A stretch of DNA of 64,000 bases from Brenneria sp. hezel4-2-4 (GTDB lineage Bacteria > Pseudomonadota > Gammaproteobacteria > Enterobacterales > Enterobacteriaceae). The stretch spans positions 124,001 to 188,000 of the forward strand of contig NZ_JABJXS010000004.1 in NCBI RefSeq assembly GCF_013155275.1, in the 5' to 3' direction. The notes under the pieces are model-generated. The model was given only the letters and a program-made list of their open reading frames with translations, had not been told where the DNA came from and did not search any database. Made by a program: the position numbers and the translations under genes. Positions 32,014-42,659 of the stretch are shown one piece after another; the first letter of the stretch is position 1; each line of letters opens with the position of its first letter.

Positions 32014-32466
32014 TTAAAAGTGGGGTACCAGGTTCGCTTTCTGGATGTTGCTCAGCGCGAACACTTCGTCTTTGCCTTCCACTGTAATGGTGATCATCTC
32101 GCCCTCAACGGCTTTGATAATCCCCAACCATTTACGTCGATTCTGGACTGCCATACGCAGTACCACCGTCACCTCTTCACCGATGAAGCGCACATAATGC
32201 TCTACCGTGAACAGAGGACGCTCAAGTCCCGGAGAGGATACCTCCAGGTTGTAGGCGACGGTAATAGGATCTTCAACATCCAAAACCGCACTCACTTGAT
32301 GGCTGACATCAGCACAATCATCAACAGTGATCCCATCTTCACTATCAATATAGATACGCAGCGTCGATTGGCGACCCCGGATGAACTCAATACCGACTAA
32401 TTCGTAGCCCAAGGCTTCGACTGGCGCTGAAATCATCTCTGTTAATTTTTGCTCTAATGTGGACAA
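32014..32466 (-). CDS. rimP: Ribosome maturation factor RimP
   Basis: RimP binds free 30S subunits and helps assembly of the head and central region. Starting at the TTG at 32466, the protein has 150 residues and matches E. coli from [10 protein letters not shown] to KANLVPHF. The [20 protein letters not shown] segment is characteristic. A GGGGGTGGG sequence precedes the TTG; a GTG four codons further upstream is the alternative. It is the first protein gene of the nusA-infB operon. Confidence 0.93.
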   Translation of the reverse strand: MSTLEQKLTEMISAPVEALGYELVGIEFIRGRQSTLRIYIDSEDGITVDDCADVSHQVSAVLDVEDPITVAYNLEVSSPGLERPLFTVEHYVRFIGEEVTVVLRMAVQNRRKWLGIIKAVEGEMITITVEGKDEVFALSNIQKANLVPHF

Positions 32467-32483
32467 GCCCACCCCCAAGACAT

Positions 32484-32504
32484 AAAAAAAGGGCCTAATA
32501 GCCC
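32484..32504 (-). terminator. Attenuator hairpin just before rimP
   Basis: On the minus strand, GGGC-TATTAG-GCCC followed by seven T bases forms a short intrinsic terminator immediately before the rimP start. Together with the stronger one at 32527-32551 it suggests attenuation of transcription entering the nusA operon. Confidence 0.6.
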
Positions 32505-32526
32505 AGTAATTCTGTTGCCAAATAAC

Positions 32527-32551
32527 AAAAAACCCCGATATATCGGGGCTT
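32527..32551 (-). terminator. Terminator/attenuator between metY and rimP
   Basis: On the minus strand, CCCCGATATATCGGGG is a perfect palindrome followed by TTTTTTG, about 137 bp after the tRNA. E. coli has terminators at this position that let only part of the metY transcription pass into the operon. Confidence 0.8.
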
Positions 32552-32686
32552 TATGCAACTGGACCCTATTACCGCTAAATCACGCGGCATAACTTTCAGT
32601 TAAGGATTCTTTCAAAAATGACTGTGAAAGCGATGGAGACTTACTGAACAGCCTATTTGAAAAAAAGCGCTACCAGGAAAGTTAAG

Positions 32687-32763
<77 letters not shown>

Positions 32764-32779
32764 TCCGAAAACGTGGCAA

Positions 32780-32808
32780 ATACTACGCTGACAACTGCAA
32801 AAAAGCAA
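32780..32808 (-). promoter_or_regulatory. metY: Sigma-70 promoter of metY
   Basis: On the minus strand, TTGCTT and TAGTAT are separated by 17 bases, ending 17 bases before the tRNA 5' end. No stable gene-coding signal lies further upstream on that strand. Confidence 0.65.
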
Positions 32809-33505
32809 GTTATCTATAGGATTGGTACGAGGACCCAATTTGAATATTTAACCTATTGCATCGATGCATCAACAGACGCCGATCAAACTCGCGTTGTAAT
32901 CATAAATATCAATTTTGAACCTCGAGTATGCGGCCGCATGATACCCATGATGTCGGGAAAAATCAAAACCCCATTTACCCCCTCAAACAAACATTAATTA
33001 AACTAATTGTTAAAGTGCGTGATAGATGGAATCGGAAACAAATCCGGCCGCACCGCACTCAGACAGAAACGCATACCACCGATGGCAACGCCTTGCTGTA
33101 TCGGCACATCTCACACCCACAAAAAATAACCAATAATCAATCAATTACATGTGAATAGATGGATTTTTATTTCATCGAAAGAAATCTTTGTTTTATATCA
33201 ACACAATCAAATGCATGCAAAATAAACGCCGTTTCATTGATAGGACACAATACATCCGCGTCCAACTTTGCCAATAGAGAATTTGCTTCTATCATAAAAA
33301 TGATAAATAAAAATTATGATTTACCACTAAAAGAGCGCTGCAATAATGATGTACACAATCCCGCCCAATCTTCCGCTATCCATTTGTGAACCCATTGTTG
33401 ACAACCATCAAAACGGTAAAAAGATTCAATGACCTCTGATGCCTTCTTCTTATCAACAAATTTACGCTCGAAATTAGCAGACTACACACAAAGAGGAGTA
33501 CCTTA
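32809..33505. other. AT-rich, gene-free stretch between metY and the NRPS gene
   Basis: About 700 bp hold no frame with convincing coding character. The composition is clearly more AT-rich than the flanking genes, and short frames of 70-80 codons have no strong ribosome binding site or recognisable motif. A weak candidate promoter for the NRPS gene is TTGACA at 33398 with AAGATT at 33421 (17-base spacer). An AGAGGAG ribosome binding site lies 8 bases before the NRPS start. Low GC content ahead of an accessory gene fits a transferred region. Confidence 0.5.
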
Positions 33506-36500
33506 ATGTCCGAAAAGGAAACCTGCCCACTGAGTACCGCTCAGCAAGAAGTCTATCTCGCTATCGCCCAGGCAGGCAGCAACAAAAACTACCACCTGTG
33601 TGACATCATCGAATTCAGAGGCCAGCTCCAACTGCCCTTGTTGGAACAGGCAATTAACACCGTTTGCGGCAAGACCGCTGCATTACATACCGTGTTTGAA
33701 ATCGATCCGACCTCCAGCCAATGTGTGCAATACTTTCTTCCCAATACGCCGCTATCGTTCTTAGAGTGGCATGACTTTTCAGAAATCCCCGATCCCGAAC
33801 AGGCTTACACAGCGCTTCTGAATGAATTACTCAGCCAGGATATCGATCTTTCCCAAGCGCCGTTGGGCCGCTATGTGCTGATCAAACTGGCGGAAAACTT
33901 TTACCGGATGATAGAGCTGGGACCCCATCTCGTTATGGATGGCTACGGCCACAGTATTCTGTTTAGCAATATAGCCGATTACTACGGTCGGCTGCTGCGA
34001 GGGGAGACCGTAGCGCCGCTACCGATGTCGCCGCTGAAAAGCGTCGTCGAAGCGGAACAGGAATATTATGCCAGCAACGTCTATGTCAAAGACCAGGCCT
34101 ACTGGCGCAAATATTGCCTGAAAATGCCGGATGCCACCCAATTGGTGCCGGGCGATGCGCCGCTGGTCACATTAAACCGACTGCGCAAGATCTTCACTGG
34201 GAAAACGCTGGACCGTCTTCGCGCCACAGTATCGGAGCATCAGCTTCGCCTTTCCAGCGTACTGCTGGCTCTCTGCGCAACCTACCTGCATAAAATGACC
34301 GGACAGACGGAGTTGGCCGTAGGCATGCCGGTCGCCGCCCGCAAGCTCAAGGCGCTTCGCACCATTCCGTCAATGGTATCCAACATCCTGCCGCTGCATC
34401 TGTCTTTCACCACAGAATCCACGGTGTTTTCAGTTGCCATAAACATTCAACACCAGTTGCGTCACCACCTGTTGCACCAGAGTTACCGCTCCGAAACCAT
34501 GATCCGCGATCTCCAAGCCGAACGCGGTCATAAACCGCTGTTCAATACGCTGCTTAACATCCAGTCTTATGATCGGGATATTCGCTTTGACAACTGTGAA
34601 ATGACAGTGGTAAATGTCGCCAACGGCCCGGCAAGACACCTGAATATCAATATATTCGAACGCAACAACAGTTACCTGGAGATCGGCTTCGACGCCAACG
34701 CCGACCTGTATACGCCCGAGGCTCTGGAACAACACTACCAGCGACTTATCCTGTTGCTGGAGCATTTCGTGAATATGCCCGACACGCCGGCTGCCGATTA
34801 CGACCTGCTATTGCCCGGCGAGCGCGAGCGTTTTTATCCATTGCCGATCGCGGGCGATCCGCAGCCGACGTTCCGCGATGCTTTCGCCGACACGGTTCAT
34901 GCCCATGCCGAACAGATCGCGCTGCTTCAGGACGATCGCGCGCTAAGCTATGCTCAGTTGGACAACTATGCCACCCGATTGGCCGGCCGGCTTCGGGCGC
35001 TCGGCGTATGCCCCGGCAGCGACGTGGCGGTGGTGACATCACGCAGTATCGAATGGGTGGTCGCGGCGGTGGCGCTGTTTAAACTGGGCGCCTGCTACAT
35101 ACCGGTGGTTCCGGATCTGCCGGAGGCCCGCATCGAATACATCCTGAACGACGCCGCGCCCGCCATGGTGATCATCACTGGCGACAGCGCGATCAATATC
35201 CCCGTTCCCCAGGAAAAACGGCTGTTTTTGACAACCGAGATGCTGGAAAATCTGCCGCTTGCCGACCGGCCGCTGGCTGATTTCGATTCGGGCACGTCTG
35301 CCTATATGATCTACACCTCCGGCTCAACCGGAAAACCAAAGGGCGTTGAGGTGACTCACCGCAACCTGGAGCCTATCGCACGGACAGCTATTGAGGCTGC
35401 GGGGCTGCAACCAGGACAACGAGTGCTGCAATTCATAGCCGCAGGTTTCGACATGTCGGTGTTGGAAATCATGATGACGCTGTTGGCCGGCGCGACGCTG
35501 ACGATCGCCGACAAAGTTTCCACCACGCCCGGCAAGCCGCTCGCCACGCTGGTGCGCCGCGAAAATATCCGGCTACTGGTGCTGACACCCAGCTTGCTGG
35601 CCTACCATGAGACAGAGGACTTTCCACAGGGCACCGTGCTGCTCCTGGGCGGCGAACCCTGTCCCCCGGCGCTGCTGGCGCGTTTCTCCCACTGCCGTCT
35701 GCTGAATGTCTACGGCCCGACGGAAACCTCGTTTGCCACCTCGATCAATGCCCACTACGGCACCGGCGATTTCTCTATCGGCACCGCCACGGCCAACACC
35801 CGCTTGTACGTGGTGGATAAACAGCAGCGCCTGTTGCCGCCGGGCAGTTGGGGCGAATTATTTATCGGCGGCCCCGGCGTAGCCAGAGGCTATCGTAATC
35901 GCCCGGACCTGACGGCCAAAGGCTTTGTGCCCGATCTTCTGGATGCGGCCGCCAACATGTACCGCTCCGGCGACAGCGTATTCTTCGACCATGTCGGACG
36001 TCTCTTCTATCAGGGCCGCAAGGACAGTCAGATCAAGCTGCGCGGTCTACGCATCGAGCTGGGCGAAATAAAGAACGCGCTTCTTGGCTGCTCCGGCGTG
36101 GAGGATGCCGTAGCCATGTTGTGTAACCTCGCTCACGGCCCGGCTATCGTTGCCTATGTCGCTAACAGCCGCGGAGAGTTGGACTGCGACTGTGTGAAAA
36201 AGGCGCTTAGCCGTCAGTTGCCGCAACACATGCTGCCAAGCATTATCATGGTCGTACCGTCTTTCCCGCTGACGCCTAACGGCAAGTTAGCGACCCGCGA
36301 ACTGCCGCCTCCCGTTCAACAGGACGACAACGAACTGATACCGCCACGTACGCCGGAGGAGAAAATCATCTGCCGGCTGTTCGAATCGATTCTGGAATGT
36401 GAAACGGTATACGCCAACCAGAACTTCTTTACTCTGGGAGGCCACTCCCTACTGGGTCTACAGTTAATCGGTCGCATCAGGGAAGAGTTCGGCGTTTCGC

Positions 36501-37372
36501 TGAGTATCTCCGACTTCCTGACCGCCCCCACCCCGCGCCAGCTGGCGCAGCATCTTAAACCCGCTGACTGCCTCGACGATCCGTTCGACGCGATCCTTCC
36601 TCTACGCACCAAGGGCGCGCGTCCGCCGCTGTTCTGCATTCATCCCGGCGGCGGCATCGCCTGGTCATTCGCCGGCCTGCTGCCTTTCCTGCCGGAAGAC
36701 CAGCCGGTCTACGCTATTCAGTCGCCTATCCTGCGCGATCCGCGCCGTGTGATCCACTCACTGGATGAATTGGCGAAAGAGTACCTGCAACATATCCGCA
36801 CCATCCAACCGCAAGGGCCGTATCACCTAACCGGCTGGTCCGTGGGCGGTAATATAGCCTTGCGCATAGCAACGATGTTGCAGGCCGAAGGTCAAGAAGT
36901 GAGATTCCTGTGCATGTTTGATAGCTACCCGCTGCAAAACGGACAGGACTCGCTGAAACTGGATGACGCCACCGTCATCACCCGTATGACAAGGGCTATT
37001 GCCGGCGCGCCGCGCAGCGGCATAAAAGGGCTAAAAAGTGCAATGGCGGAGGCGCTGGGTAACGACAACATCGGTGAAGAGTTCCTCACTCGTTTAGTGA
37101 AAGACGCCAAACTGATGCTGAAGCTGCTGACCGAATGTCGCTATACCGCTTATGACGGCGATCTGGTTTTCATTCGAGCCACCTCCGATATCCTGAGAGC
37201 TAAGGATCAGCAACCTGCGCTATGGTTACAGTACATATCAGGTGAGTTGATCGAATACGAAGTGGAGGCACCGCACGAATGCATGCTGCAACGCCAATAT
37301 CTGGAACAGTTTGGCCGACAATTTGCGGCAGAACTGCTTAAACGGCAGACCGACGCCGCTTTAGCGCCATGA
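33506..37372 (+). CDS. Single-module nonribosomal peptide synthetase (C-A-T-TE)
   Basis: This 1288-residue enzyme has the same domain order and size as EntF. Condensation domain, about 1-440, with the core motif as PHLVMDG (residues 140-146), so the first His of HHxxxDG is Pro while the catalytic second His141 and the Asp remain. Adenylation domain, about 460-955, with YTSGSTGKPKG, NVYGPTE, YRSGDS and GRKDSQIKLRG. Carrier domain with Ser981 in LGGHSLL. Thioesterase with Ser1112 in GWSVGG, Asp in MFDSYP and His in APHEC. By-eye alignment to GrsA reads the specificity residues as D-M-L-V-L-L-V-F-A-K, a hydrophobic pocket unlike the Ser code of EntF. No carrier-activating enzyme, MbtH protein or tailoring gene is adjacent. 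The product is unknown. Confidence 0.93.
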   Translation: MSEKETCPLSTAQQEVYLAIAQAGSNKNYHLCDIIEFRGQLQLPLLEQAINTVCGKTAALHTVFEIDPTSSQCVQYFLPNTPLSFLEWHDFSEIPDPEQAYTALLNELLSQDIDLSQAPLGRYVLIKLAENFYRMIELGPHLVMDGYGHSILFSNIADYYGRLLRGETVAPLPMSPLKSVVEAEQEYYASNVYVKDQAYWRKYCLKMPDATQLVPGDAPLVTLNRLRKIFTGKTLDRLRATVSEHQLRLSSVLLALCATYLHKMTGQTELAVGMPVAARKLKALRTIPSMVSNILPLHLSFTTESTVFSVAINIQHQLRHHLLHQSYRSETMIRDLQAERGHKPLFNTLLNIQSYDRDIRFDNCEMTVVNVANGPARHLNINIFERNNSYLEIGFDANADLYTPEALEQHYQRLILLLEHFVNMPDTPAADYDLLLPGERERFYPLPIAGDPQPTFRDAFADTVHAHAEQIALLQDDRALSYAQLDNYATRLAGRLRALGVCPGSDVAVVTSRSIEWVVAAVALFKLGACYIPVVPDLPEARIEYILNDAAPAMVIITGDSAINIPVPQEKRLFLTTEMLENLPLADRPLADFDSGTSAYMIYTSGSTGKPKGVEVTHRNLEPIARTAIEAAGLQPGQRVLQFIAAGFDMSVLEIMMTLLAGATLTIADKVSTTPGKPLATLVRRENIRLLVLTPSLLAYHETEDFPQGTVLLLGGEPCPPALLARFSHCRLLNVYGPTETSFATSINAHYGTGDFSIGTATANTRLYVVDKQQRLLPPGSWGELFIGGPGVARGYRNRPDLTAKGFVPDLLDAAANMYRSGDSVFFDHVGRLFYQGRKDSQIKLRGLRIELGEIKNALLGCSGVEDAVAMLCNLAHGPAIVAYVANSRGELDCDCVKKALSRQLPQHMLPSIIMVVPSFPLTPNGKLATRELPPPVQQDDNELIPPRTPEEKIICRLFESILECETVYANQNFFTLGGHSLLGLQLIGRIREEFGVSLSISDFLTAPTPRQLAQHLKPADCLDDPFDAILPLRTKGARPPLFCIHPGGGIAWSFAGLLPFLPEDQPVYAIQSPILRDPRRVIHSLDELAKEYLQHIRTIQPQGPYHLTGWSVGGNIALRIATMLQAEGQEVRFLCMFDSYPLQNGQDSLKLDDATVITRMTRAIAGAPRSGIKGLKSAMAEALGNDNIGEEFLTRLVKDAKLMLKLLTECRYTAYDGDLVFIRATSDILRAKDQQPALWLQYISGELIEYEVEAPHECMLQRQYLEQFGRQFAAELLKRQTDAALAP

Positions 37373-37424
37373 TGCGATGATATTAATGGCATTTCACAAA
37401 CCGGAAAAAATTGTCTGTTAAGCA

Positions 37425-37452
37425 TTTCTCGGCTCCCGCCGGAGCCGAGAAA
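37425..37452. terminator. Perfect 12-bp hairpin after the NRPS gene
   Basis: TTTCTCGGCTCC and GGAGCCGAGAAA pair perfectly around a CGCC loop, 53 bp after the NRPS stop. The base is A/T-rich but no long T-run follows on either strand. Termination of the NRPS transcript is likely but not certain. Confidence 0.6.
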
Positions 37453-37541
37453 GCGGAAAACCCGATGAGGCGGGTTGAATCAGGCTGGCGTCGGGAAAAC
37501 TTGAAACGAAGGGAAAGCCGGTAAGAACAAGGGGTTGAGAC

Positions 37542-37570
37542 AAAAAAAATAGACGTCCATTACGTCTATT
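37542..37570 (-). terminator. leuU terminator
   Basis: On the minus strand, AATAGACGT-AATGG-ACGTCTATT is followed by a run of T bases, 11 bp after the tRNA-Leu gene. It closes the secG-leuU transcript and separates it from the NRPS locus. Confidence 0.85.
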
Positions 37571-37580
37571 GATTTTGTAT

Positions 37581-37667
37581 TGGTACCGAGGACGGGACTT
37601 GAACCCGTAAGCCCAATCGGGCACTACCACCTCAAGGTAGCGTGTCTACCAATTCCACCACCTCGGC
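37581..37667 (-). tRNA. leuU: tRNA-Leu (GAG)
   Basis: The 87-base class II tRNA begins GCCGAGGTGGTGGAATTGG on the minus strand, has a long variable arm, and ends with an encoded CCA. The anticodon loop TTGAGGT gives GAG. It lies 23 bp after secG, as in E. coli. Confidence 0.98.
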
Positions 37668-37690
37668 ATCAAAACTACTTTTTACAACGA

Positions 37691-38023
37691 TTACTTCGGA
37701 ATATCGCTCGCGGGTGCGGCAGGCGCAGCAGGCGTGGTCTGCTCTACTTGCGCAGGCTGGCTCAGGTTTTCCCATGCACCGCCTTGTTTACTCTGCAACG
37801 AGCTCATGTTGCCCAGCGCCAAACTGATAATGAAGAACAGAGTCGCCAATACCGCTGTCATGCGCGTCATGAAATTACCGGAGCCGCTCGAACCGAACAA
37901 AGTGGCAGAAGCACCTGCTCCGAACGAGGCCCCCATATCAGCACCTTTACCTTGTTGCAGCATAATCAAGGCCACCAGCCCGATCGCTATCAACAGGAAA
38001 ATCACTAAAAGAGCTTCGTACAT
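37691..38023 (-). CDS. secG: Protein translocase subunit SecG
   Basis: SecG is the small non-essential partner of SecYE in the inner-membrane translocon. The 110-residue protein has two transmembrane helices (about 2-24 and 52-72). The strongly conserved LIMLQQGKGADMGASFGAG and LFGSSGSGNFMTRMTA lie between and around them. I chose the start MYEALL, matching E. coli; an in-frame start nine codons upstream is unlikely. Confidence 0.97.
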   Translation of the reverse strand: MYEALLVIFLLIAIGLVALIMLQQGKGADMGASFGAGASATLFGSSGSGNFMTRMTAVLATLFFIISLALGNMSSLQSKQGGAWENLSQPAQVEQTTPAAPAAPASDIPK

Positions 38024-38365
38024 AATTGTACCTGTAACCGTTTTCCCCATAATTTATGGAGATTTTAGATTCTTGCGGTAAAACCGCGTGTAATCCGCCA
38101 AAGCGAATGAATACATTCATCCCTTATTAAGCGGGTCTGAATACTAACCAAAGGCTGTAGCGTACGCAAGGGTAATTTAGTCGCCATAAGCTGATTGAAG
38201 AAAAAAACAGCGGCTTTGGCGATACCACAGCAATTGAACACTTTATCTATTTGATAGTTAATGGTAAGCCGATGCAAAAATAAAGGCCGATCATTTTAAA
38301 AAAGCAGCATAGCCAGAGTAACCGTGAAGTCATTGCTGGCTAATGCGAACGTGATTCAAAGGGTA
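38024..38365. other. Gene-free gap between glmM and secG
   Basis: These 342 bp contain no supported gene. A 70-codon frame on the minus strand has no motif or ribosome binding site. The region should hold the secG promoter, but I see no near-consensus pair and no repeat. Confidence 0.5.
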
Positions 38366-39703
38366 TTAATCCACGGCTTTTACCGCATCGGCTATCCGAT
38401 TAGCCATTTCAATGACCGTCTCTTCATTCTCGCCCTCAACCATGACGCGGATCAGCGGCTCAGTGCCTGACTTTCTCAGTAATACTCGCCCACGACCGGT
38501 CAGTTCTTTTTCAACATCCTGTGTTATCTGTTGCACCGTTTTATCCTCAAGAGGATTGGTCTCCCCCGAGAAACGGACATTAACCAGAATTTGGGGGAAC
38601 AGCTTCATACCGCTGCACAGATCGTGCAGACTCATGTGGTTTCTGACTATCGCAGTAAGCACTTGCAAACCCGCGATAATCCCATCCCCCGTCGTCGTTT
38701 TATCCAGAAGAATAACATGACCGGAATTTTCCGCGCCAATACGCCAGCCTTTTGCCTGCATCATTTCCAGCACATAGCGATCGCCGACTTTAGCGCGGGC
38801 AAACGGAATTCCCAATTGTTTTAAGGCCAGTTCCAACCCCATATTGCTCATCAGGGTTCCTACTGCGCCACCGCGCAACTGCCCCTGACGCAAACCTTCG
38901 CGAGCGATGATATACAGGATCTGATCGCCGTCGACTTTATTACCGAGATGATCGACCATAATCAGCCGGTCGCCGTCGCCGTCAAATGCCAGCCCCGCAT
39001 CGGCCTTTTCAGCGACGACCCGCGCCTGTAACTGCCTTACATCGGTTGCGCCGCATTCTTCATTGATGTTCATGCCATCTGGATCACAGCCAATGGAAAT
39101 GACGTTGGCGCCCAGTTCACGCAATACGCTGGGGGCGATGTGATACGTTGCGCCGTTGGCGCAATCGACCACGATTTTCAGCCCGTTAAGATTCAGTTCA
39201 CTTGGGAATGTGCCCTTGCAGAATTCAATATAACGCCCGGCCGCATCCACGATGCGATTCGCCTTACCCAGCTCCGCCGATTCAACACAGGTCAGCGGTT
39301 TCTCCAGCTCGGCTTCGATCGCTTCTTCCACTTCGTCAGGCAATTTGGTGCCATCGATAGAGAAGAATTTAATACCGTTATCATAATAAGGATTGTGCGA
39401 CGCGGAAATGACAATACCGGCCTCAGCTCTGAAGGTGCGTGTCAGATAAGCCACGGCCGGTGTCGGCATGGGGCCGGTAAAAGAGGCGGATAATCCCGCC
39501 GCCGCCAGCCCGGCCTCTAGCGCTGACTCCAGCATATAACCGGAAATTCGGGTATCTTTACCGATGATGATTTTACGAGAACCATGGCGTGCCAGCACCT
39601 TACCCGCCGCCCAACCAAGTTTCAGCACAAAATCGGGCGTAATCGGACTGTCGCCCACTTTGCCCCGTACGCCATCCGTCCCAAAATATTTACGGTTACT
39701 CAT
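38366..39703 (-). CDS. glmM: Phosphoglucosamine mutase GlmM
   Basis: GlmM interconverts glucosamine 6- and 1-phosphate, feeding UDP-GlcNAc for peptidoglycan and LPS. The 445-residue length equals E. coli GlmM. The phosphorylated Ser102 is in ISASHNP, the metal loop is AFDGDGDR, and the sugar-binding loop GAENSGHVI and phosphate loop [11 protein letters not shown] are intact. It lies seven bases after folP, so the two are co-transcribed. Confidence 0.97.
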   Translation of the reverse strand: MSNRKYFGTDGVRGKVGDSPITPDFVLKLGWAAGKVLARHGSRKIIIGKDTRISGYMLESALEAGLAAAGLSASFTGPMPTPAVAYLTRTFRAEAGIVISASHNPYYDNGIKFFSIDGTKLPDEVEEAIEAELEKPLTCVESAELGKANRIVDAAGRYIEFCKGTFPSELNLNGLKIVVDCANGATYHIAPSVLRELGANVISIGCDPDGMNINEECGATDVRQLQARVVAEKADAGLAFDGDGDRLIMVDHLGNKVDGDQILYIIAREGLRQGQLRGGAVGTLMSNMGLELALKQLGIPFARAKVGDRYVLEMMQAKGWRIGAENSGHVILLDKTTTGDGIIAGLQVLTAIVRNHMSLHDLCSGMKLFPQILVNVRFSGETNPLEDKTVQQITQDVEKELTGRGRVLLRKSGTEPLIRVMVEGENEETVIEMANRIADAVKAVD

Positions 39704-39710
39704 AATAGTT

Positions 39711-40544
39711 TTATTCCTTCGCTGAAAGAGTGGCCTCGACAATGCGCATGGCATCTACCGTTTCTTTTACGTCATGAACGCGAATAATGTGCGCACCCTG
39801 CATAGCCGCAATCACCGCACACGCGACGCTCCCCTGAACCCGTTGCGCGGGAGGGAGATTGAGCAGTTGTCCGATCATGGTTTTTCTGGACATTCCAACC
39901 AGCAGGGGCAATCCGAAACGGTGTAATTCGCTCAGGCGAGCCAGAAGTTCATAATTATGCGCCAGATTTTTACCAAATCCGAACCCGGGATCCAGTAATA
40001 AGTTATTTTTCGGAATATTGCCGTTCACGCAACGATCGATTTGCCGTTGCAAAAAATCGCCGATTTCCACCATCAGATCATCATAGTGTGGACTATGCTG
40101 CATGGTTTTCGGCAATCCCTGCATATGCATCAGGCAAACCGGCAGCCCGGCGGCGGCGGCGGCTTCCAACGCTCCCGGTTCTTGCAGCGAACGAACGTCG
40201 TTAATTAAGTGGGCGCCCGCCTGCGCCGAAGCCGCGATCACCTCCGGCTTTGAGGTATCGACGGAAATCCATGTATCAAAACGCAGAGCCAACGCTTCAA
40301 CGACAGGGATCACGCGCTCCAACTCTTCTTCCGTGCTGACCTCATTCGCGCCCGGACGGGTTGACTCGCCCCCGATATCAATCAGCGTGGCGCCGGCGGC
40401 AATCATCGCCTGTGCATGAAACAGCGCCTTATCCAGCTTATTATGTTTGCCGCCGTCAGAGAATGAATCAGGCGTGACGTTAAGAATTCCCATAACGTTG
40501 GGACAAGAAAGATCCAGAGTCGATCCCCTGGCGATCAATTGCAT
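39711..40544 (-). CDS. folP: Dihydropteroate synthase FolP
   Basis: FolP condenses p-aminobenzoate with a pterin diphosphate in folate synthesis and is the sulfonamide target. The 277-residue TIM barrel has [25 protein letters not shown] and [10 protein letters not shown], and ends [20 protein letters not shown]. coli FolP extends five residues further at the C-terminus. It lies between ftsH and glmM as usual. Confidence 0.97.
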   Translation of the reverse strand: MQLIARGSTLDLSCPNVMGILNVTPDSFSDGGKHNKLDKALFHAQAMIAAGATLIDIGGESTRPGANEVSTEEELERVIPVVEALALRFDTWISVDTSKPEVIAASAQAGAHLINDVRSLQEPGALEAAAAAGLPVCLMHMQGLPKTMQHSPHYDDLMVEIGDFLQRQIDRCVNGNIPKNNLLLDPGFGFGKNLAHNYELLARLSELHRFGLPLLVGMSRKTMIGQLLNLPPAQRVQGSVACAVIAAMQGAHIIRVHDVKETVDAMRIVEATLSAKE

Positions 40545-40601
40545 GATTTTCCCCTCAAAATCGTTGGTCTCTGCTAAAACTTATGCCACAGATTCTACAG
40601 C

Positions 40602-40629
40602 AAAAAACCCCGGACAAGTCCGGGGTTTA
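40602..40629 (-). terminator. ftsH terminator
   Basis: On the minus strand, AACCCCGGAC-TT-GTCCGGGGTT followed by TTTTG forms a strong 10-bp stem, 40 bp after the ftsH stop. It lies between ftsH and folP, so folP-glmM may have its own promoter or rely on read-through. Confidence 0.85.
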
Positions 40630-40668
40630 CAGGAACAACAACGGCAAAGCGCTTGAGCGCCGACGAAT

Positions 40669-42603
40669 TTATTTCTCGCCTAATTGTTCGGACATCGTGT
40701 TACCCGGATTTGGCGTACGGGGTTCATCAACCGGCGTCGGCGACTGAGGCGAACCGCCATTGTCGGAATTACCGTCCGAGCGTTGCTCTTCCCAGCCCGC
40801 AGGCGGACGAACGTCTTTACGCGACATCAAGTCGTCAATCTGAGGCGCATCAATGGTTTCATACTTCATCAATGCATCTTTCATCGAATGAAGAATATCC
40901 ATGTTTGCCATCAGTAATTCACGAGCACGTTGATAGTTACGTTCAATCAGGGACTTCACTTCCTGATCGATGATCCTGGCCGTTTCATCAGACATATGCT
41001 TGGCTTTAGCCACGGAACGCCCCAGGAACACTTCGCCGTCTTCCTCGGCATACAGCAACGGACCCAATTTCTCGGAGAAACCCCATTGCGTAACCATGTT
41101 GCGGGCAATCGACGTCGCGACCTTGATATCGTTTGACGCACCGGTCGATACTTTTTCCATGCCGTAGATAATTTCCTCCGCCAGACGGCCGCCGTATAAC
41201 GTCGAAATCTGACTTTCCAATTTCTGACGGCTGGCGCTGATAGCATCGCCTTCGGGCAGGAAGAAGGTCACCCCTAACGCACGGCCGCGCGGAATAATCG
41301 TCACTTTATGCACCGGATCGTGCTCAGGCACCAAGCGGCCGATGATGGCGTGCCCGGCTTCATGATAGGCGGTCGACTCTTTCTGCTGCTCAGTCATCAC
41401 CATCGAGCGGCGTTCCGCCCCCATCATGATTTTGTCTTTGGCTTTTTCAAATTCCACCATAGACACAACGCGTTTATTACCCCGGGCGGCAAACAAGGCC
41501 GCTTCATTGACCAGGTTCGCCAAATCAGCACCGGAGAAGCCCGGCGTACCGCGTGCAATAACCGAGGCATCAATATCCGGAGACAAAGGTACGCGGCGCA
41601 TATGCACTTTCAGAATCTGTTCACGGCCGCGAACATCCGGCAGGCCAACCACCACCTGACGGTCGAAACGGCCCGGACGCAGCAACGCCGGGTCGAGCAC
41701 GTCGGGACGGTTGGTCGCGGCGATGACAATGATGCCTTCGTTGCCTTCAAAACCATCCATCTCAACCAGCATCTGGTTCAAGGTCTGTTCACGTTCATCG
41801 TGACCGCCGCCCAGACCGGCGCCGCGCTGACGACCCACCGCATCGATTTCATCGATAAAGATGATACAAGGCGCGGCTTTCTTGGCTTGCTCAAACATGT
41901 CGCGTACGCGGGATGCGCCCACGCCGACGAACATTTCGACAAAGTCTGAACCAGAGATGGTAAAGAAAGGCACCTTGGCTTCACCGGCGATCGCTTTTGC
42001 CAGCAACGTCTTACCCGTACCCGGAGGGCCGACCATCAGAATACCTTTCGGTATCTTGCCGCCCAGTTTCTGGAAACGGCTTGGCTCACGCAGATATTCG
42101 ACCAGTTCGCTTACTTCTTCTTTTGCTTCGTCGCAACCGGCAACGTCGGCAAATGTGGTCTTGATCTGATCTTCCGTCAACATACGCGCCTTGCTTTTGC
42201 CAAAAGACATGGCGCCTTTACCGCCACCGCCTTGCATTTGACGCATAAAGAAGATCCAGACACCAATCAGCAGCAGCATCGGGAACCAGGAAATAAAGAT
42301 CGAAGCCAGCAGGCTCGGCTCTTCCGGTGGCTCACCAACGACTTTTACATTCTTCGTTATCAGGTTATCCAGCAGCTTGGGATCGTTGACAGGAATATAA
42401 GTCGTGTATCTGTTGCTATCTTTTTTGATAACACTGATCTCACGCCCGTTAATACGTGCTTCACGGACCTGATCCTGATTCACCTCAGTTAAGAAGGTTG
42501 AATAATCCACCCTACGGCCATTCGACTCGCTGGGCCCAAAGCTCTGGAAAACGGACATCAGCACAACTGCGATGACTAACCAGAGAATCAGGTTTTTCGC
42601 CAT
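40669..42603 (-). CDS. ftsH: ATP-dependent zinc metalloprotease FtsH
   Basis: FtsH is a hexameric inner-membrane protease that degrades LpxC, sigma-32 and misfolded membrane proteins. The 644-residue protein has two transmembrane helices (about 5-24 and 98-120), an AAA+ domain ([21 protein letters not shown], an SRH with [19 protein letters not shown]) and the zinc site HEAGH. The ATG at 42603 gives the E. coli N-terminus MAKNLIL. A TTG three codons upstream, which has a better placed GAGG, gives the 647-residue form often annotated. It follows rlmE by 56 bp. Confidence 0.97.
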   Translation of the reverse strand: MAKNLILWLVIAVVLMSVFQSFGPSESNGRRVDYSTFLTEVNQDQVREARINGREISVIKKDSNRYTTYIPVNDPKLLDNLITKNVKVVGEPPEEPSLLASIFISWFPMLLLIGVWIFFMRQMQGGGGKGAMSFGKSKARMLTEDQIKTTFADVAGCDEAKEEVSELVEYLREPSRFQKLGGKIPKGILMVGPPGTGKTLLAKAIAGEAKVPFFTISGSDFVEMFVGVGASRVRDMFEQAKKAAPCIIFIDEIDAVGRQRGAGLGGGHDEREQTLNQMLVEMDGFEGNEGIIVIAATNRPDVLDPALLRPGRFDRQVVVGLPDVRGREQILKVHMRRVPLSPDIDASVIARGTPGFSGADLANLVNEAALFAARGNKRVVSMVEFEKAKDKIMMGAERRSMVMTEQQKESTAYHEAGHAIIGRLVPEHDPVHKVTIIPRGRALGVTFFLPEGDAISASRQKLESQISTLYGGRLAEEIIYGMEKVSTGASNDIKVATSIARNMVTQWGFSEKLGPLLYAEEDGEVFLGRSVAKAKHMSDETARIIDQEVKSLIERNYQRARELLMANMDILHSMKDALMKYETIDAPQIDDLMSRKDVRPPAGWEEQRSDGNSDNGGSPQSPTPVDEPRTPNPGNTMSEQLGEK

Positions 42604-42659
42604 GTCACTCAAGGGATTAACCTCATATTACAACTGTGTTAAAAAACAGCGTTAGGGTA

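Noticed and set aside
33159..33389. 76-codon frame upstream of the NRPS gene
   Set aside because: No ribosome binding site, no motif, and it lies in AT-rich DNA where random frames are short and common; it is not an MbtH protein.
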